From: Gammaproteobacteria bacterium
Lineage (GTDB): Bacteria; Pseudomonadota; Gammaproteobacteria; Pseudomonadales; Halieaceae
Direction: 5' to 3'
DNA length: 57,611 bases
Assembly (NCBI GenBank): GCA_030426545.1
Contig: JAUHYL010000019.1
Span: 1-57,611, forward strand
Under the pieces are notes generated by a model. The model saw only the letters and a list, made by a program, of their open reading frames with translations, was not told where the DNA came from and ran no database searches. The position numbers and the translations under genes were made by a program. Of this stretch, positions 8,128 through 17,114 are shown in pieces (the stretch's first letter is position 1; each line of letters opens with the position of its first letter).

Positions 8128-8961
8128 TCATAGTTTTTTAGCGGGCAGACCGTATTCACGCTGCAGCAGCCGGTCGCGCAGCCCTGCGGGCAAACGCATC
8201 AGGGTGCGCAGCAGCGCGTTATTGCCGCCGGCAGCTACCACGCGCGGCGCCTTCTTCGCCAACAGCTGCGGTGTTACACGCGCGGCAAATTCTTCGGCAG
8301 ACATGGCGACGTTTTCTTGCCCTTCGAAGCGCTGGCGAATGGCAGCGTAAAACTGCTGGTAACGAGAACCTTCGCCGGCAAACACTTCAACACCAACGCC
8401 CGAACGGGCTTCGATTTCACTGGCAACGGCGGCGGGTTGTACCGTGACGACATCTATGCCGAAGGGTGCAAGCTCCAGGCGCAACACATCAGACAACATG
8501 TGCAAGCCGGCCTTGGTGGCACAATACGTTGCGGTAAACGGCACCGGCAACTCTCCCACCACGCTGCCAACGTTGACGATACGTCCTGCGCCCGAATCGG
8601 CCATAAGAGGAAACACCGCCTGTATCATGGCGATACAACCGAGTAGATTCGTTTCCACTACCGAACGCACGCGCGCAAACTCAGTTTCTACCAGCGGCGC
8701 GGTCAGGCTGATACCCGCATTGTTAACCAGCATGTCGACGCCACCAGCGCCGTTGATCTGACTGACCGCCGCATCGATGCTCTGCTGATCCAGCACGTCC
8801 AATGGTAGCGGTGTGATTTGCGCGCTTTGCAGATCGGCGATGCTTTCGGGTCGGCGTGCGGTGGCATAAACCAAACACCCCTGCTCTGCGAGTTGTAGTG
8901 CCAGGGCACGACCGATGCCGGTTGAACAACCGGTTACCAGTACACGTTTGATAGCCTGCAT
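8128..8961 (-). CDS. Short-chain dehydrogenase/reductase
   Basis: 277 residues, classical SDR. The nucleotide site TGCSTGIG is at 10-17, NNAG at 80-83, the catalytic Ser at about 133 (VGSVVG), and Tyr146-x3-Lys150 (YCATK). The ARRPES segment after the second strand suggests a preference for NADP(H). It probably oxidises or reduces a hydroxyl/ketone group in the pathway served by this cluster. It starts 18 bases after the stop of the upstream SDR gene, so the two form an operon. The C-terminal tail beyond the SDR core (about 245-277) is basic and slightly longer than usual. Confidence 0.88.
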   Translation of the reverse strand: MQAIKRVLVTGCSTGIGRALALQLAEQGCLVYATARRPESIADLQSAQITPLPLDVLDQQSIDAAVSQINGAGGVDMLVNNAGISLTAPLVETEFARVRSVVETNLLGCIAMIQAVFPLMADSGAGRIVNVGSVVGELPVPFTATYCATKAGLHMLSDVLRLELAPFGIDVVTVQPAAVASEIEARSGVGVEVFAGEGSRYQQFYAAIRQRFEGQENVAMSAEEFAARVTPQLLAKKAPRVVAAGGNNALLRTLMRLPAGLRDRLLQREYGLPAKKL

Positions 8962-8979
8962 GCTGCCGTTCCCCGCTTG

Positions 8980-9768
8980 TCAGTAGTCAGGCGAATCAAA
9001 GTTGGCGATACCCAGACTGCGCGTATCATCAACCCTGGACAGGAAGTACTCGGGAAAGCTGGTGCACAGGCGCCCCTTCCACTGATCAACGCGTGGCAGG
9101 TAAAGCTCCAGTGGTTTGTCGCGCATCACGTCGCCGACAATGGCTGTAGCCACCTCTTCGGGTGTCAGTGCTCTTGCGCCGGCAAACGTCAACGCGCTGC
9201 GCACATCACCGCGTTGCTGTTCCAGCATCGCAGTTTTTACGCCCGTGGGGCAGACCAGGCTGACCTCAATGCCCTGTGGGCGCAGGTCGCCGGCGGCAGC
9301 GATGGTAAACCCGCGCACACCGTGTTTGCTGGCGGCGTAAACCCCGTTGCCGGGTGTGGCAAACACGCTTGCCGTGGAGCCTACATTGATGATGTGGCCG
9401 TCGCCGCGCTCCAGCATGTGTTGGGCAGCGGTATTGGTGCCGTAGATCAGGCCCAGCAGGTTGACGTTTAGCTGCAGCGCCACGTCCCGTGAATCCAGTT
9501 CGCCGGTAACACCCGCGCGCAGCACGCCCGCCACATTCACCAACACATCCACTGGGGCACTGGTCCAGGCCTCGCCAAAGACCTGCTGCCAGGCCTGGGC
9601 GTCAGTTACATCCAGTTGCAGATTGGCCACTCCAGGATCCTCGCCGTAGAGCGTATCCAGCGCCGAAGAGTCGATATCGCAGGCACTCACCGCGTGGCCC
9701 TCTCGCCTGCAGGCGGCAACCAGTGCCGCGCCAATGCCACCGGCCGCTCCGGTGATGAATATATGCAT
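8980..9768 (-). CDS. Short-chain dehydrogenase/reductase
   Basis: 262 residues from the ATG at 9768, chosen over one 15 bases upstream because GGAGG lies 9 bases before it and the Rossmann motif follows at once (MHIFITGAAGGIG). Classical SDR motifs are TGAAGGIG (6-13), the active-site Ser in NVGST, and Tyr144-x3-Lys148 (YAASK). The normally conserved NNAG is NVAG here (78-81). An acidic DIDS after the second strand (31-34) favours NAD(H). It is the first gene of a two-SDR operon with its own promoter, divergent from the GH1-like gene. Confidence 0.87.
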   Translation of the reverse strand: MHIFITGAAGGIGAALVAACRREGHAVSACDIDSSALDTLYGEDPGVANLQLDVTDAQAWQQVFGEAWTSAPVDVLVNVAGVLRAGVTGELDSRDVALQLNVNLLGLIYGTNTAAQHMLERGDGHIINVGSTASVFATPGNGVYAASKHGVRGFTIAAAGDLRPQGIEVSLVCPTGVKTAMLEQQRGDVRSALTFAGARALTPEEVATAIVGDVMRDKPLELYLPRVDQWKGRLCTSFPEYFLSRVDDTRSLGIANFDSPDY

Positions 9769-9824
9769 GAATTGCGCCTCCACGCGCGCCCTGCGTGTAC
9801 CGGAGTACGGGATCGAAGCACCAG

Positions 9825-9854
9825 ACTATAGAGCATTTTTGAGTGTTTGCTCAA
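9825..9854 (-). promoter_or_regulatory. Promoter of the SDR operon with overlapping palindrome
   Basis: Read on the minus strand: -35 TTGAGC (9854-9849), an 18-base spacer, and -10 TATAGT (9830-9825). The -35 overlaps the palindrome TTGAG-tgtttg-CTCAA (9839-9854). A second inverted repeat, GGGGGT-aggata-ACCCCC, lies at 9857-9874 between this promoter and the divergent GH1-like gene. Either could be an operator. Confidence 0.5.
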
Positions 9855-9906
9855 GTGGGGGTAGGATAACCCCCTCAGTTGCCCCACTCAGTAGCGTGCA
9901 AACCCC

Positions 9907-11109
9907 ATGTCGAAACCGCCAGAACCGTCAACATCGTCACCTCCACCCCAGTTCATCTGGTCGACCGGCGAGGAAGGCTCCGACCCCTGGGTGCTCAAGG
10001 ATGGCAGCAAAGTCCGCATGGATCAGTTCGCCTGCAGCGATCATCTGAAGCGGCAGGCGAGCGACCTTGCCGATGTGGCGTCACTGGGGGTCAAACTATT
10101 TCGCTATGGTATGCCCTGGCGCCTGGCAGAACCCGCACCCGGACAGTACGACTGGACCCTATGGGACCAGGCCTTCGACGCCTGCGCTGCAGCCGGTCTC
10201 GAGCCGGTGGTAGACCTGCTGCACTTTGGCCTGCCCGACGACTGCGCCGGTTTTGCCGAGCCGTCATGGGTGCCGCGTTTTATTGCCTACACCAAGGCGT
10301 TCCTCGCCCGCTATCGGCAACCGCGCTACTTCACCCCGGTGAATGAGCCGGCTTTCACCGCCATGGCCAGCGCCTACTTCGGCCTGTGGAATGACCGGCT
10401 GAGTTCCGAGGCGGACTTTGCGCGCACCCTCTCACACGTGGTGCTGGCCAACCTGGAAGCACTGGCGGCGATTCACGCAGACCGCGAAGCCTGGTGGCTG
10501 GGTGCGGAAGCCTTTAGCGTGCCAGTGGCGACAAGCGACGAAACGCACGCCGAAGTGGAAAAGCGACGCGCGCGAAGCTGGCTGGTGTGGGATCTGCACT
10601 TCGGGCTGGAACCACTGCCAGAAGCGCAGAACATGCTGCGGGCCATTGAGCCGGACATACTCAAACGCATTCGCGCATTAACGCTCAAAGACAGGCTGAT
10701 CGCCGGTCACGATGTTTACCCCGTAGGCATCCAGCGTTTGGGTGACGAGGGCAATCCACCGGGCATAGAGCAGCGCCTGCGGCTGTACGAAGCAGAAGCA
10801 CAGCGCTGGTACGCGCGCTACCGGCAACCGTTCTGGATTTCGGAAACCTCAAACCTGTCTCTGCCCATCGCGCAGCAGGAAGCCTGGCTGGCGGGGTGGG
10901 TGGATTGCATTGGCCGCATGCACGGCAACGGGCTACCGCTGCGCGGATTATGCTGGTACAGCCGAGGGGACCAGTACGACTGGGACACGGCGCTGAACAA
11001 CCCCACAGGCGCGGTTACCGAGGTGGGCCTGTTCGACGCGCAGCGCGGCAGACGCCCCGTGGCGGGCCTATTTGAACAACTGGCAAAGTCCGACACATTC
11101 AATCACTGA
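9907..11109 (+). CDS. GH1-like family glycoside hydrolase
   Basis: 400 residues, shorter than a typical 450-residue GH1 enzyme. There is no signal peptide; the first 15 residues are Pro/Ser-rich. TIM-barrel markers are FRYGMPW (about 66-71), the acid/base motif TPVNEP with Glu147, and the putative nucleophile Glu313 in FWISETSN, in place of the GH1 consensus ITENG. A beta-glucosidase or related exo-acting role on imported glycosides is likely; specificity is unknown. It is divergent from the SDR operon and convergent with the PhyH gene, so part of the same accessory cluster. Confidence 0.75.
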   Translation: MSKPPEPSTSSPPPQFIWSTGEEGSDPWVLKDGSKVRMDQFACSDHLKRQASDLADVASLGVKLFRYGMPWRLAEPAPGQYDWTLWDQAFDACAAAGLEPVVDLLHFGLPDDCAGFAEPSWVPRFIAYTKAFLARYRQPRYFTPVNEPAFTAMASAYFGLWNDRLSSEADFARTLSHVVLANLEALAAIHADREAWWLGAEAFSVPVATSDETHAEVEKRRARSWLVWDLHFGLEPLPEAQNMLRAIEPDILKRIRALTLKDRLIAGHDVYPVGIQRLGDEGNPPGIEQRLRLYEAEAQRWYARYRQPFWISETSNLSLPIAQQEAWLAGWVDCIGRMHGNGLPLRGLCWYSRGDQYDWDTALNNPTGAVTEVGLFDAQRGRRPVAGLFEQLAKSDTFNH

Positions 11110-11120
11110 GCGCTTACATT

Positions 11121-11140
11121 GCGGCGCTATAGCGCGCCGC
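11121..11140. terminator. GC-rich hairpin between convergent genes
   Basis: GCGGCG (11121-11126) pairs with CGCCGC (11135-11140) between the GH1-like and PhyH stop codons. The nested GCGCTATAGCGC is itself palindromic. Only GTTT follows on the plus strand, so as an intrinsic terminator it is weak. Confidence 0.3.
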
Positions 11141-11143
11141 GTT

Positions 11144-11974
11144 TCAGGGGTATACCAGCGTGTTCATATCGCTGTCGGCAAGCTCGCCCGGCGCCCTGCC
11201 CCCAAGAAAGTGCTTCGCGTCCCCTTCTCGGCTGGGGTTGCTCAACTCGTCCACGCGCGTGCCATCGGGAAAATAAGTTATGATCATCGCCTCGCGCATG
11301 CCAGTGCCGACATTGGGACTGGCACCGTGAATGGTCCAGCCGAGATGGAACGTCGCATCTCCGGCCGACATGGCCTGTTGCCAATTCGGATAGCCGCGTT
11401 TTGCCACCAGTTCATCAAACACGGCCTGTGAATCATCCGAGATCGCGTGCTGCCCCACGAAACCCTCTTTATGGGAGCCGCTGGCAAAACGAATCGGACC
11501 CATCTCAAGCGACACGTCGCTCAGCGGCATCCACATGCCCAGCGCTCGATCAGTGGCCAACGGCCAGTAGTACTGATCCTGATGCCAGGGCGTATGCGCA
11601 CCGCCGGGCTCCTTAAACAGCGCCTGTTCGTGATAAATGCGTACTCGATCGCGCTGCAGCAGTTGTGCCGCGATACTGGAGAAGCGTTTAGAGAGCACAA
11701 ACCGTTTTACACCGGCATGACGATAGCGCAGGTTCAGCGTCTGCATAAACGCTTTGCCATAGGCATCGCGCTCCGCCATGTCCGGCATGTCGCCAAAGTT
11801 CGCGTAGGCAGCCTCGCGAATCACTTCGCGGTAGGCGGCAATTTCATCGGCATTACAGACGCCATTGAGACGGATATGCCCGTCGCGCCAGAATTGTTTT
11901 AGCTGTTGCTCACTGACGCTGTACGGCTCATCAAGTTCCGGCAGCGCTTCAGGTACCACTGATGTGGTGCTCAT
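11144..11974 (-). CDS. Phytanoyl-CoA dioxygenase (PhyH) family oxygenase
   Basis: 276 residues. The start at 11974 is preferred because GGAGAA lies 8 bases upstream; an ATG two codons earlier would sit too close to it. The double-stranded beta-helix Fe(II)/2-oxoglutarate oxygenase fold is indicated by the HxD motif in HTPWHQDQYYWPL, the distal His in LGWTIHGASPN, and a following Arg (GMREAM) for 2-oxoglutarate. PhyH enzymes hydroxylate small molecules; the substrate here is not readable. The setting, next to glycosidases, SDRs and a cupin protein, suggests oxidative breakdown of a glycosylated lipid, terpenoid or osmolyte (inference). Confidence 0.85.
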   Translation of the reverse strand: MSTTSVVPEALPELDEPYSVSEQQLKQFWRDGHIRLNGVCNADEIAAYREVIREAAYANFGDMPDMAERDAYGKAFMQTLNLRYRHAGVKRFVLSKRFSSIAAQLLQRDRVRIYHEQALFKEPGGAHTPWHQDQYYWPLATDRALGMWMPLSDVSLEMGPIRFASGSHKEGFVGQHAISDDSQAVFDELVAKRGYPNWQQAMSAGDATFHLGWTIHGASPNVGTGMREAMIITYFPDGTRVDELSNPSREGDAKHFLGGRAPGELADSDMNTLVYP

Positions 11975-12075
11975 GGTCATTTCTCCATTGCCCCGGACGG
12001 TATCCCGGCGTTATTGTCAGCGTCGGTACCAGGTTGAGCGCTGTTTCCGTTAAACGCACTGGCAGGGATACTCAG

Positions 12076-12477
12076 ATGTCATTTGCAATACAGGCCATTA
12101 TGGCATGGCTACCCCTGCTGCTGATTGCCGTGCTCCACGAGCTGGCTTTCCTGCGCCTGCTGTCAGCGCGCCTGGGCACGCAAAAAGCCATCGCCGCCAG
12201 TCTGCCAAGTCTACTGCTATTACTGCTGCTCTATAGCCTGTGGGCGATCGACTTCTTCGGCCTGCACACGCCGGTGTTGCAACTGCTCACCGGTGCAATC
12301 TGGGCCGCGCTCACGGTTGCCTTCGAATTCCTCTTCTGGCACTACGCTGGGAAAAAGTCCTGGCAAGAGATCGCTGCGCGCTTTGGGCCCACCACGGGTG
12401 ATGGCACGCTGCTGCTGGTTGCAATAGTCGCCGTGCTGCCACTGCTCGCGGGGCTGTTACCGTGGCGGCCCTGGTAG
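12076..12477 (+). CDS. Small four-helix membrane protein, unknown function
   Basis: 133 residues from the ATG at 12076 (AGGGA 10 bases upstream). The longer frame upstream has no membrane or signal character. Four hydrophobic helices are visible at about 5-25, 38-58, 65-85 and 112-130. It is divergent from the PhyH gene and shares its upstream region. I do not recognise the family. Confidence 0.6.
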   Translation: MSFAIQAIMAWLPLLLIAVLHELAFLRLLSARLGTQKAIAASLPSLLLLLLLYSLWAIDFFGLHTPVLQLLTGAIWAALTVAFEFLFWHYAGKKSWQEIAARFGPTTGDGTLLLVAIVAVLPLLAGLLPWRPW

Positions 12478-12677
12478 AGTCCTACGCATCGCGCGCCTGC
12501 GCCTTGTCAGCACCTGTATGAGAGAGCGCCATGCCCTTTCTTCCGCGATACTCCGGGACTGGTCGTGGCTAGGCACCCGACACTGAGGGCAGTGACGTGC
12601 GAAGCGGGTTTAGTGAATATTGGTGCATCCCCCCTTAATGGGGGAGAGCCGAAGCGATTGATACAGATGGGGGGAAA

Positions 12678-12753
12678 TGGTGGGCCGTGCTGGATTCGAA
12701 CCAGCGACCAATTGGTTAAAAGCCAACTGCTCTACCAACTGAGCTAACGGCCC
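12678..12753 (-). tRNA. tRNA-Lys (TTT anticodon)
   Basis: A 76-nt cloverleaf read on the minus strand, from GGGCCGTTAGCTC to CACGGCCCACCA. The 3' CCA is encoded. The anticodon loop CTTTTAA gives anticodon TTT, the T-arm has GGTTCGAATCC, and the D-arm AGCTCAGTTGGTAGAGC. The acceptor stem GGGCCGT/ACGGCCC is fully paired. It lies downstream of queC, as in pseudomonads. Confidence 0.97.
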
Positions 12754-12768
12754 CGTAGGAAGGCGGCC

Positions 12769-12796
12769 ATGGTACGGATTTTGGGGGAAAACTCAA
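12769..12796 (-). promoter_or_regulatory. Promoter candidate for tRNA-Lys
   Basis: Read on the minus strand: -35 TTGAGT (12796-12791), a 16-base spacer, and -10 TACCAT (12774-12769). It lies 15 bases upstream of the mature tRNA 5' end, in the 79-base gap after queC. Confidence 0.4.
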
Positions 12797-12832
12797 GGGT
12801 ATATTGAAGGATATCAGTGGCCTGGGGCTGTC

Positions 12833-13510
12833 TCAGCAGTAGCGGGTCGGGTCTTCCACACCGGCATCCAGGAAGCCCTGGCGGCGCAGGCGGCAGCTGT
12901 CACAGCGGCCGCAGGCCAGGCCCTGTTCGGTGGCCTGGTAGCAGGAGACGGTGCGGGAATAGTCCACCCCCAGGTCGATGCCGGCGCGGACGATATCGTC
13001 CTTCCCCATGTCCATCAGGGGAGTGTGAACCGTGAATTTGCGGCCCTCCACGCCATCGCGCGTGGCGAGGTTGGCGAGGGTTTCGAAGGCGGCAATGTAC
13101 TCGGGGCGGCAATCGGGGTAGCCGGAATAGTCCACGGCGTTCACGCCGATGAAGATATCGTGGGCACCCAGCACCTCGGCCCAGCCCAGGGCGATGGACA
13201 GGAAGACGGTATTGCGCGCGGGCACGTAGGTGACCGGGATACCCTCGGTAGCTTCCTCGGGCACGTCGATGGCGAGATCCGTCAAGGCCGAGCCGCCAAT
13301 GCTGTCCAGGTTCAGGCGGACGACTTTATGCTCCACGTCATCCAGGGCGGCCGATACTCGCTCCGCCGCCACCAGTTCCGCGCGGTGGCGCTGGCCGTAA
13401 TCGAAACTCAGGGTATAGCAGGCATAACCGCGCGCGCGTGCCATGGCCAGCACGGTGGTGGAGTCGAGGCCGCCTGAGACCAACACCACGGCTTTTTTGG
13501 GATCTGTCAC
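12833..13510 (-). CDS. queC: 7-cyano-7-deazaguanine synthase
   Basis: 225 residues from a GTG at 13510, 4 bases after the queE stop. The frame is open further upstream but there overlaps queE and has no QueC character. The enzyme makes preQ0 from 7-carboxy-7-deazaguanine and ammonia using ATP, in queuosine synthesis. The PP-loop SGGLDSTT lies about 11-18 residues from the start. The C-terminal zinc site is [17 protein letters not shown]. Length matches the family (about 220-230). It is the last protein gene of the minus-strand run ending at tRNA-Lys. Confidence 0.96.
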   Translation of the reverse strand: MTDPKKAVVLVSGGLDSTTVLAMARARGYACYTLSFDYGQRHRAELVAAERVSAALDDVEHKVVRLNLDSIGGSALTDLAIDVPEEATEGIPVTYVPARNTVFLSIALGWAEVLGAHDIFIGVNAVDYSGYPDCRPEYIAAFETLANLATRDGVEGRKFTVHTPLMDMGKDDIVRAGIDLGVDYSRTVSCYQATEQGLACGRCDSCRLRRQGFLDAGVEDPTRYC

Positions 13511-13514
13511 AGGA

Positions 13515-14195
13515 TCAATGGCCCGGCTCGTCGTTCCATAACAGCTTGTGCAACTGCAGTTGGAACCGCACGGGTAGATTGTCCTGCAGTATCCACTCAG
13601 CCAGTTCACGGCCATCCAGCTGCCCGTGACTGGGCGAAAACAACACGTCGGCCACGCGCTCAAACAGGCCGCATTCGTCAATTTTGAACCGGGCCCACTC
13701 ATAGTCTTCCCGGTCGCAGATCACAAACTTCACCTGGTCCTGCGGCTTGAGCAGGGCAATATTGGCGTAGTCGTTACGCATTACCTCGCCCGAGGCAGGG
13801 GTTTTCAGGTCCATTACTGTCACCACGCGCTCATCGACACTCTCGAGGCTCAGGGCGCCAGCGGTTTCCAGCGATACTTCATAGCCGGAATCGCACAGCA
13901 AGGTCAGCAATGGCAGACAATTGGGCTGCGCCAGGGGCTCGCCGCCGGTGACGGTGACGTAGCGCGGCGAATAGCGCGCCACCTCAGCCGTGATATCCGC
14001 CAGTGACATCATCTCGCCGCCGGTAAACGCGTATTCGGTATCGCAGTAAACGCAGCGCAGCGGACAGCCAGTCAGGCGCACAAATACCGTGGGCAGACCC
14101 ACGGTGCGGGCTTCGCCCTGCAGGGAATAAAAGATCTCGGTGATGCGCAACTGTTCTGCAGCGGCGGTCTCACCGGCAACGGGTTGGGATGACAT
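13515..14195 (-). CDS. queE: 7-carboxy-7-deazaguanine synthase
   Basis: 226 residues. A radical-SAM enzyme that converts 6-carboxytetrahydropterin to 7-carboxy-7-deazaguanine, the substrate of QueC next door. The iron-sulfur motif Cys44-x3-Cys48-x2-Cys51 (CPLRCVYC) follows the substrate-binding FYSLQGEA (22-29). TVTGGEPL is the usual SAM-binding GGE motif. It is 35 bases after cpoB and 4 bases before queC. The order cpoB–queE–queC is common in gammaproteobacteria. Confidence 0.96.
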   Translation of the reverse strand: MSSQPVAGETAAAEQLRITEIFYSLQGEARTVGLPTVFVRLTGCPLRCVYCDTEYAFTGGEMMSLADITAEVARYSPRYVTVTGGEPLAQPNCLPLLTLLCDSGYEVSLETAGALSLESVDERVVTVMDLKTPASGEVMRNDYANIALLKPQDQVKFVICDREDYEWARFKIDECGLFERVADVLFSPSHGQLDGRELAEWILQDNLPVRFQLQLHKLLWNDEPGH

Positions 14196-14230
14196 GGCTA
14201 ATCTAACGGGCTTGAGCGGCTCACGGCCGC

Positions 14231-15208
14231 TCAGTAGTTCTCGGCGATAAAATCTTGCGCCAGTTTTACCACGGTGGGATTACTGGAGCCATACTGCTCG
14301 ATCACGAGATCGAGATACTCCCTGGCCTTTTCACGGTTGCCCTTCATGAACTGGACTTTGCCCAGCTTGAAAAAGGCATCCGGCACCTTGGAATGATCCG
14401 GATACTGGCTGATCAGCAGCGCGAAGGCCTGCCGGGAAGACTCAAGATCCGGGGGGTCGAGCACCAGGTACAACTCACCCAGCCAGTAGTGCGCATTGGG
14501 CGCATACTTGCCGTCCGGAAAATCGCGCAGAAACTGCTGGAATGCTGGAATCGCGCGGTCGAACTGGCGGCCCACTACCAGACCGTAGGCACCGTCGTAG
14601 GCGGACTTTTCGCCCGGCTGCGCACTCCCGCCTGAACCGCGGTTGGCTGCACCGGCGTTAGCCACCGGAATGGGCGCTGCCACAGGTGCCGCACTGCCCG
14701 AACCGGACGCCGCACTCGCGCCGGCGCCACTGCTGAGGCGTTTGTCCAGGTCACGGTAACGCTGCAGGCTCTGCTCCTGCAGTGTGCGCAACTCGTGCGC
14801 CTGTTCCTCGACTTTGCCATTCAGCCGCATAACTTCCTGCTGCAGTTGTTGAATCTGCAACACCAGGCTGCCGAGATTGCTGCCGGAGGCAGGGCCAGCC
14901 GCAGCGGAAACCGGTGCTGAAGCATTGCCCGAGGCGGGATAATTGCCACTGGCGCCGGGCGATTGTGTGCCGGCAGTGGCAATGGGAGCAGGATTGACGC
15001 CGTAGCTGGTTACCGGGTAACTCGGCGTGGGCTGTACACCGTAGGGATCAGCGGGCACGCCCTCCCCCGTGGCCGCCCGGGCAGCCTCGCGCGCTGCCGC
15101 CTCGGCCTCCAGATCAACATAACCGCTCTGGGCCTGCGCCGTGAATGACAGCGGGCCGGTCATTACAACCAGCCCGCACAGGAGAATCAGCTTACGACTG
15201 TCGAACAT
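14231..15208 (-). CDS. cpoB: Cell division coordinator CpoB (YbgF)
   Basis: 325 residues, periplasmic. An N-terminal signal peptide (about 1-27, ending in AQA) is followed by a Pro/Ser/Gly-rich stretch (about 45-108), a coiled coil (about 110-155, LQQEVMRLNGKVEEQAHEL...) that mediates trimerisation in the family, a second Ala/Gly/Ser linker, and three C-terminal TPR repeats (about 205-325). It links Tol-Pal constriction with peptidoglycan synthesis at the septum. It starts 10 bases after pal. The disordered linker is longer than in E. coli. Confidence 0.94.
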   Translation of the reverse strand: MFDSRKLILLCGLVVMTGPLSFTAQAQSGYVDLEAEAAAREAARAATGEGVPADPYGVQPTPSYPVTSYGVNPAPIATAGTQSPGASGNYPASGNASAPVSAAAGPASGSNLGSLVLQIQQLQQEVMRLNGKVEEQAHELRTLQEQSLQRYRDLDKRLSSGAGASAASGSGSAAPVAAPIPVANAGAANRGSGGSAQPGEKSAYDGAYGLVVGRQFDRAIPAFQQFLRDFPDGKYAPNAHYWLGELYLVLDPPDLESSRQAFALLISQYPDHSKVPDAFFKLGKVQFMKGNREKAREYLDLVIEQYGSSNPTVVKLAQDFIAENY

Positions 15209-15218
15209 CGCTATCCCG

Positions 15219-15731
15219 TTACTTCAGTTCCACACGACGGTTCTGCGACCAGTTGGCCTCACCGGATCCGTACGCCAGGGGGCGCTCTTCACCGTAGCTC
15301 ACCGTTTCGATGCGGTAATTGGCAATGCCATTGGCAACCATGTAGTCGCGCACAGAGTTCGCGCGTCGCTCACCCAGGGCCATGTTGTAATCGCGTGTGC
15401 CGCGTTCGTCTGCGTGGCCTTCCAGGCGGATACTGCGCTCCGTCTGTTGCAGCAGTGCGATGTGCGCGTCGAGTTTATTGATGGAATCCTGCGTTAACGC
15501 AGAGCTGTCGAACTCGAAGTAAAACAGGTTGCCGACTGCCGCTGCCGCTTCCTGCAGGCGCTGCATCTCGGCCTGCTGCGCAGTTGCCGCCGCCGCTCTG
15601 GCCGCCGCTTCCTCTGCTGCGCGGGCCGCCGCTTCGTCCTGCTCTTGTGTATCGCTGCCGGAACAGGCCGCCAGCAGAAACGCGCTGAAGATCAGCGCGG
15701 TTACTTTCCCCACGGTAGGTACAAGTTTCAT
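15219..15731 (-). CDS. pal: Peptidoglycan-associated lipoprotein
   Basis: 170 residues. An N-terminal lipoprotein signal with lipobox LLAAC (Cys at about 23). An Ala/Glu-rich helical linker (about 30-60) precedes the OmpA-type peptidoglycan-binding domain, with LEGHADERGTRDYNMALGERRA containing the conserved Asp and Arg that hold diaminopimelate. It anchors the outer membrane to the cell wall and is mobilised by TolB/TolA during division. It comes 78 bases after tolB and 10 before cpoB. Confidence 0.97.
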   Translation of the reverse strand: MKLVPTVGKVTALIFSAFLLAACSGSDTQEQDEAAARAAEEAAARAAAATAQQAEMQRLQEAAAAVGNLFYFEFDSSALTQDSINKLDAHIALLQQTERSIRLEGHADERGTRDYNMALGERRANSVRDYMVANGIANYRIETVSYGEERPLAYGSGEANWSQNRRVELK

Positions 15732-15809
15732 AGTCCCTTTCCTCGGTTTCCAATGAGAAGTTGTTTCAAATGGCGGGAGTGTTTTCAGCGCCCCGTCCCC
15801 AAACGGCCA

Positions 15810-17114
15810 TCATGGCATATAGGGTGACCAGGCGGGCTCTCTTACGTCGCCCTCCCGCGCCGGCAGGCGGAATTTCACCGAACCGTTCACGGCCACCGCA
15901 GCCAGAATACCGCGCCCTGCGTGCTTGGTTGCGTACAATACCATAGAGCCATTTGGCGCGATACTGGGGCTCTCGTCCAATTCGGTGGTGGTCAGCGGCA
16001 GCATTCTGCCGGTCTCCAGATCGAGCACGGCAATATTGAAATCACTGTCCTTCTGGTGCACCAGCACCACGTCGCGCCCGTTCTGGGCAACCCGCGCACG
16101 GGCGTTATAGCTGCCCTCAAAGGTCAGCCGCTGGACATCGCGGGAACGCATATCGTAGCGGTAAATCTGTGGCTTGCCGCCGCGGTCCGAGGTGAACAGC
16201 AGGGAGCGCCCATCGGGCATCCAGGTGGGCTCGGTGTCGATTGCGTAGTGTGTGGTCACGCGCGTCAGGCGCCGCGTGGCCAAATCCATCAGGTAGATGT
16301 CCGGACTGCCGTCCTTGGACAGGACCATGGCCATGGTATTGCCGTCCGGTGACCAGGCAGGAGCGCCGTTCAATCCCCGGAAGTTGGTGAGTTGCTCGCG
16401 CTTGCCGGTCGCCAGCTCCTGACGGTAGATCGCGGGGCGAGTGGTTTCAAAGGAAACATAGGCAATGTGTTTGCCGTCCGGAGACCAGGTGGGCGCGAGC
16501 ACGGGCTCGCGTGATTCCAGCAGCACGATGGGCCGCGCGCCGTCGGAGTCCGCCAGCGTGAGGCGGAAATAGTCCTTACCGCCCGGCACGCGGGTGACCG
16601 AGACGTACAACATACGCGTGGCAAAAGCACCGGGAATGCCGGTGAGTTTCTCGTAGACCGCATCCGCCACACGGTGCGCGATCATCCGCGCCTCGCTGGC
16701 CGGCCCCTTCACCATCCCGGAATACACCATCATCTGGCGGTTTACATCGAACAACTCGTATTCCACCTGTATATGACCAACCACCTCAGGCAGCGCCCTG
16801 GCGCGCCCGATCAGCAGGTAATCCGAGCCGATTGCCCGCCAGTCGCGATAGAACACCTCGTCGGGTTTGCTGGGTCGCCCGAGCATATCGGCGCGGCCCA
16901 CCGGGTCGAACTGGCCTGAGCGGGCAAGGTCACCGTCGATGACACCGGCCAGATCTTCCGGAGCGGTTCCCGCGCCGCTCCAGGTAAAAGGCACCACGGC
17001 GATGGGTGTGGGGTTATCGACACCCTGGGTAATCTCGATTACCAGTTCGGCGCGCGCGGCCAGGCTGCACACAAGCAGCAGTAGAGACGCAAATACGGCG
17101 TGGGTTCTGTTCAT
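15810..17114 (-). CDS. tolB: Tol-Pal system protein TolB
   Basis: 434 residues, periplasmic. A signal peptide (about 1-22, ending ARA) is followed by an N-terminal alpha/beta domain (to about 165) and a six-bladed beta-propeller with repeated WSPDGKHIAYVS, WSPDGNTMAMVL and WMPDGRSLLFTS motifs. TolB binds Pal and shuttles with TolA. Its ATG overlaps the tolA stop by one base (TGATG). Confidence 0.97.
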   Translation of the reverse strand: MNRTHAVFASLLLLVCSLAARAELVIEITQGVDNPTPIAVVPFTWSGAGTAPEDLAGVIDGDLARSGQFDPVGRADMLGRPSKPDEVFYRDWRAIGSDYLLIGRARALPEVVGHIQVEYELFDVNRQMMVYSGMVKGPASEARMIAHRVADAVYEKLTGIPGAFATRMLYVSVTRVPGGKDYFRLTLADSDGARPIVLLESREPVLAPTWSPDGKHIAYVSFETTRPAIYRQELATGKREQLTNFRGLNGAPAWSPDGNTMAMVLSKDGSPDIYLMDLATRRLTRVTTHYAIDTEPTWMPDGRSLLFTSDRGGKPQIYRYDMRSRDVQRLTFEGSYNARARVAQNGRDVVLVHQKDSDFNIAVLDLETGRMLPLTTTELDESPSIAPNGSMVLYATKHAGRGILAAVAVNGSVKFRLPAREGDVREPAWSPYMP

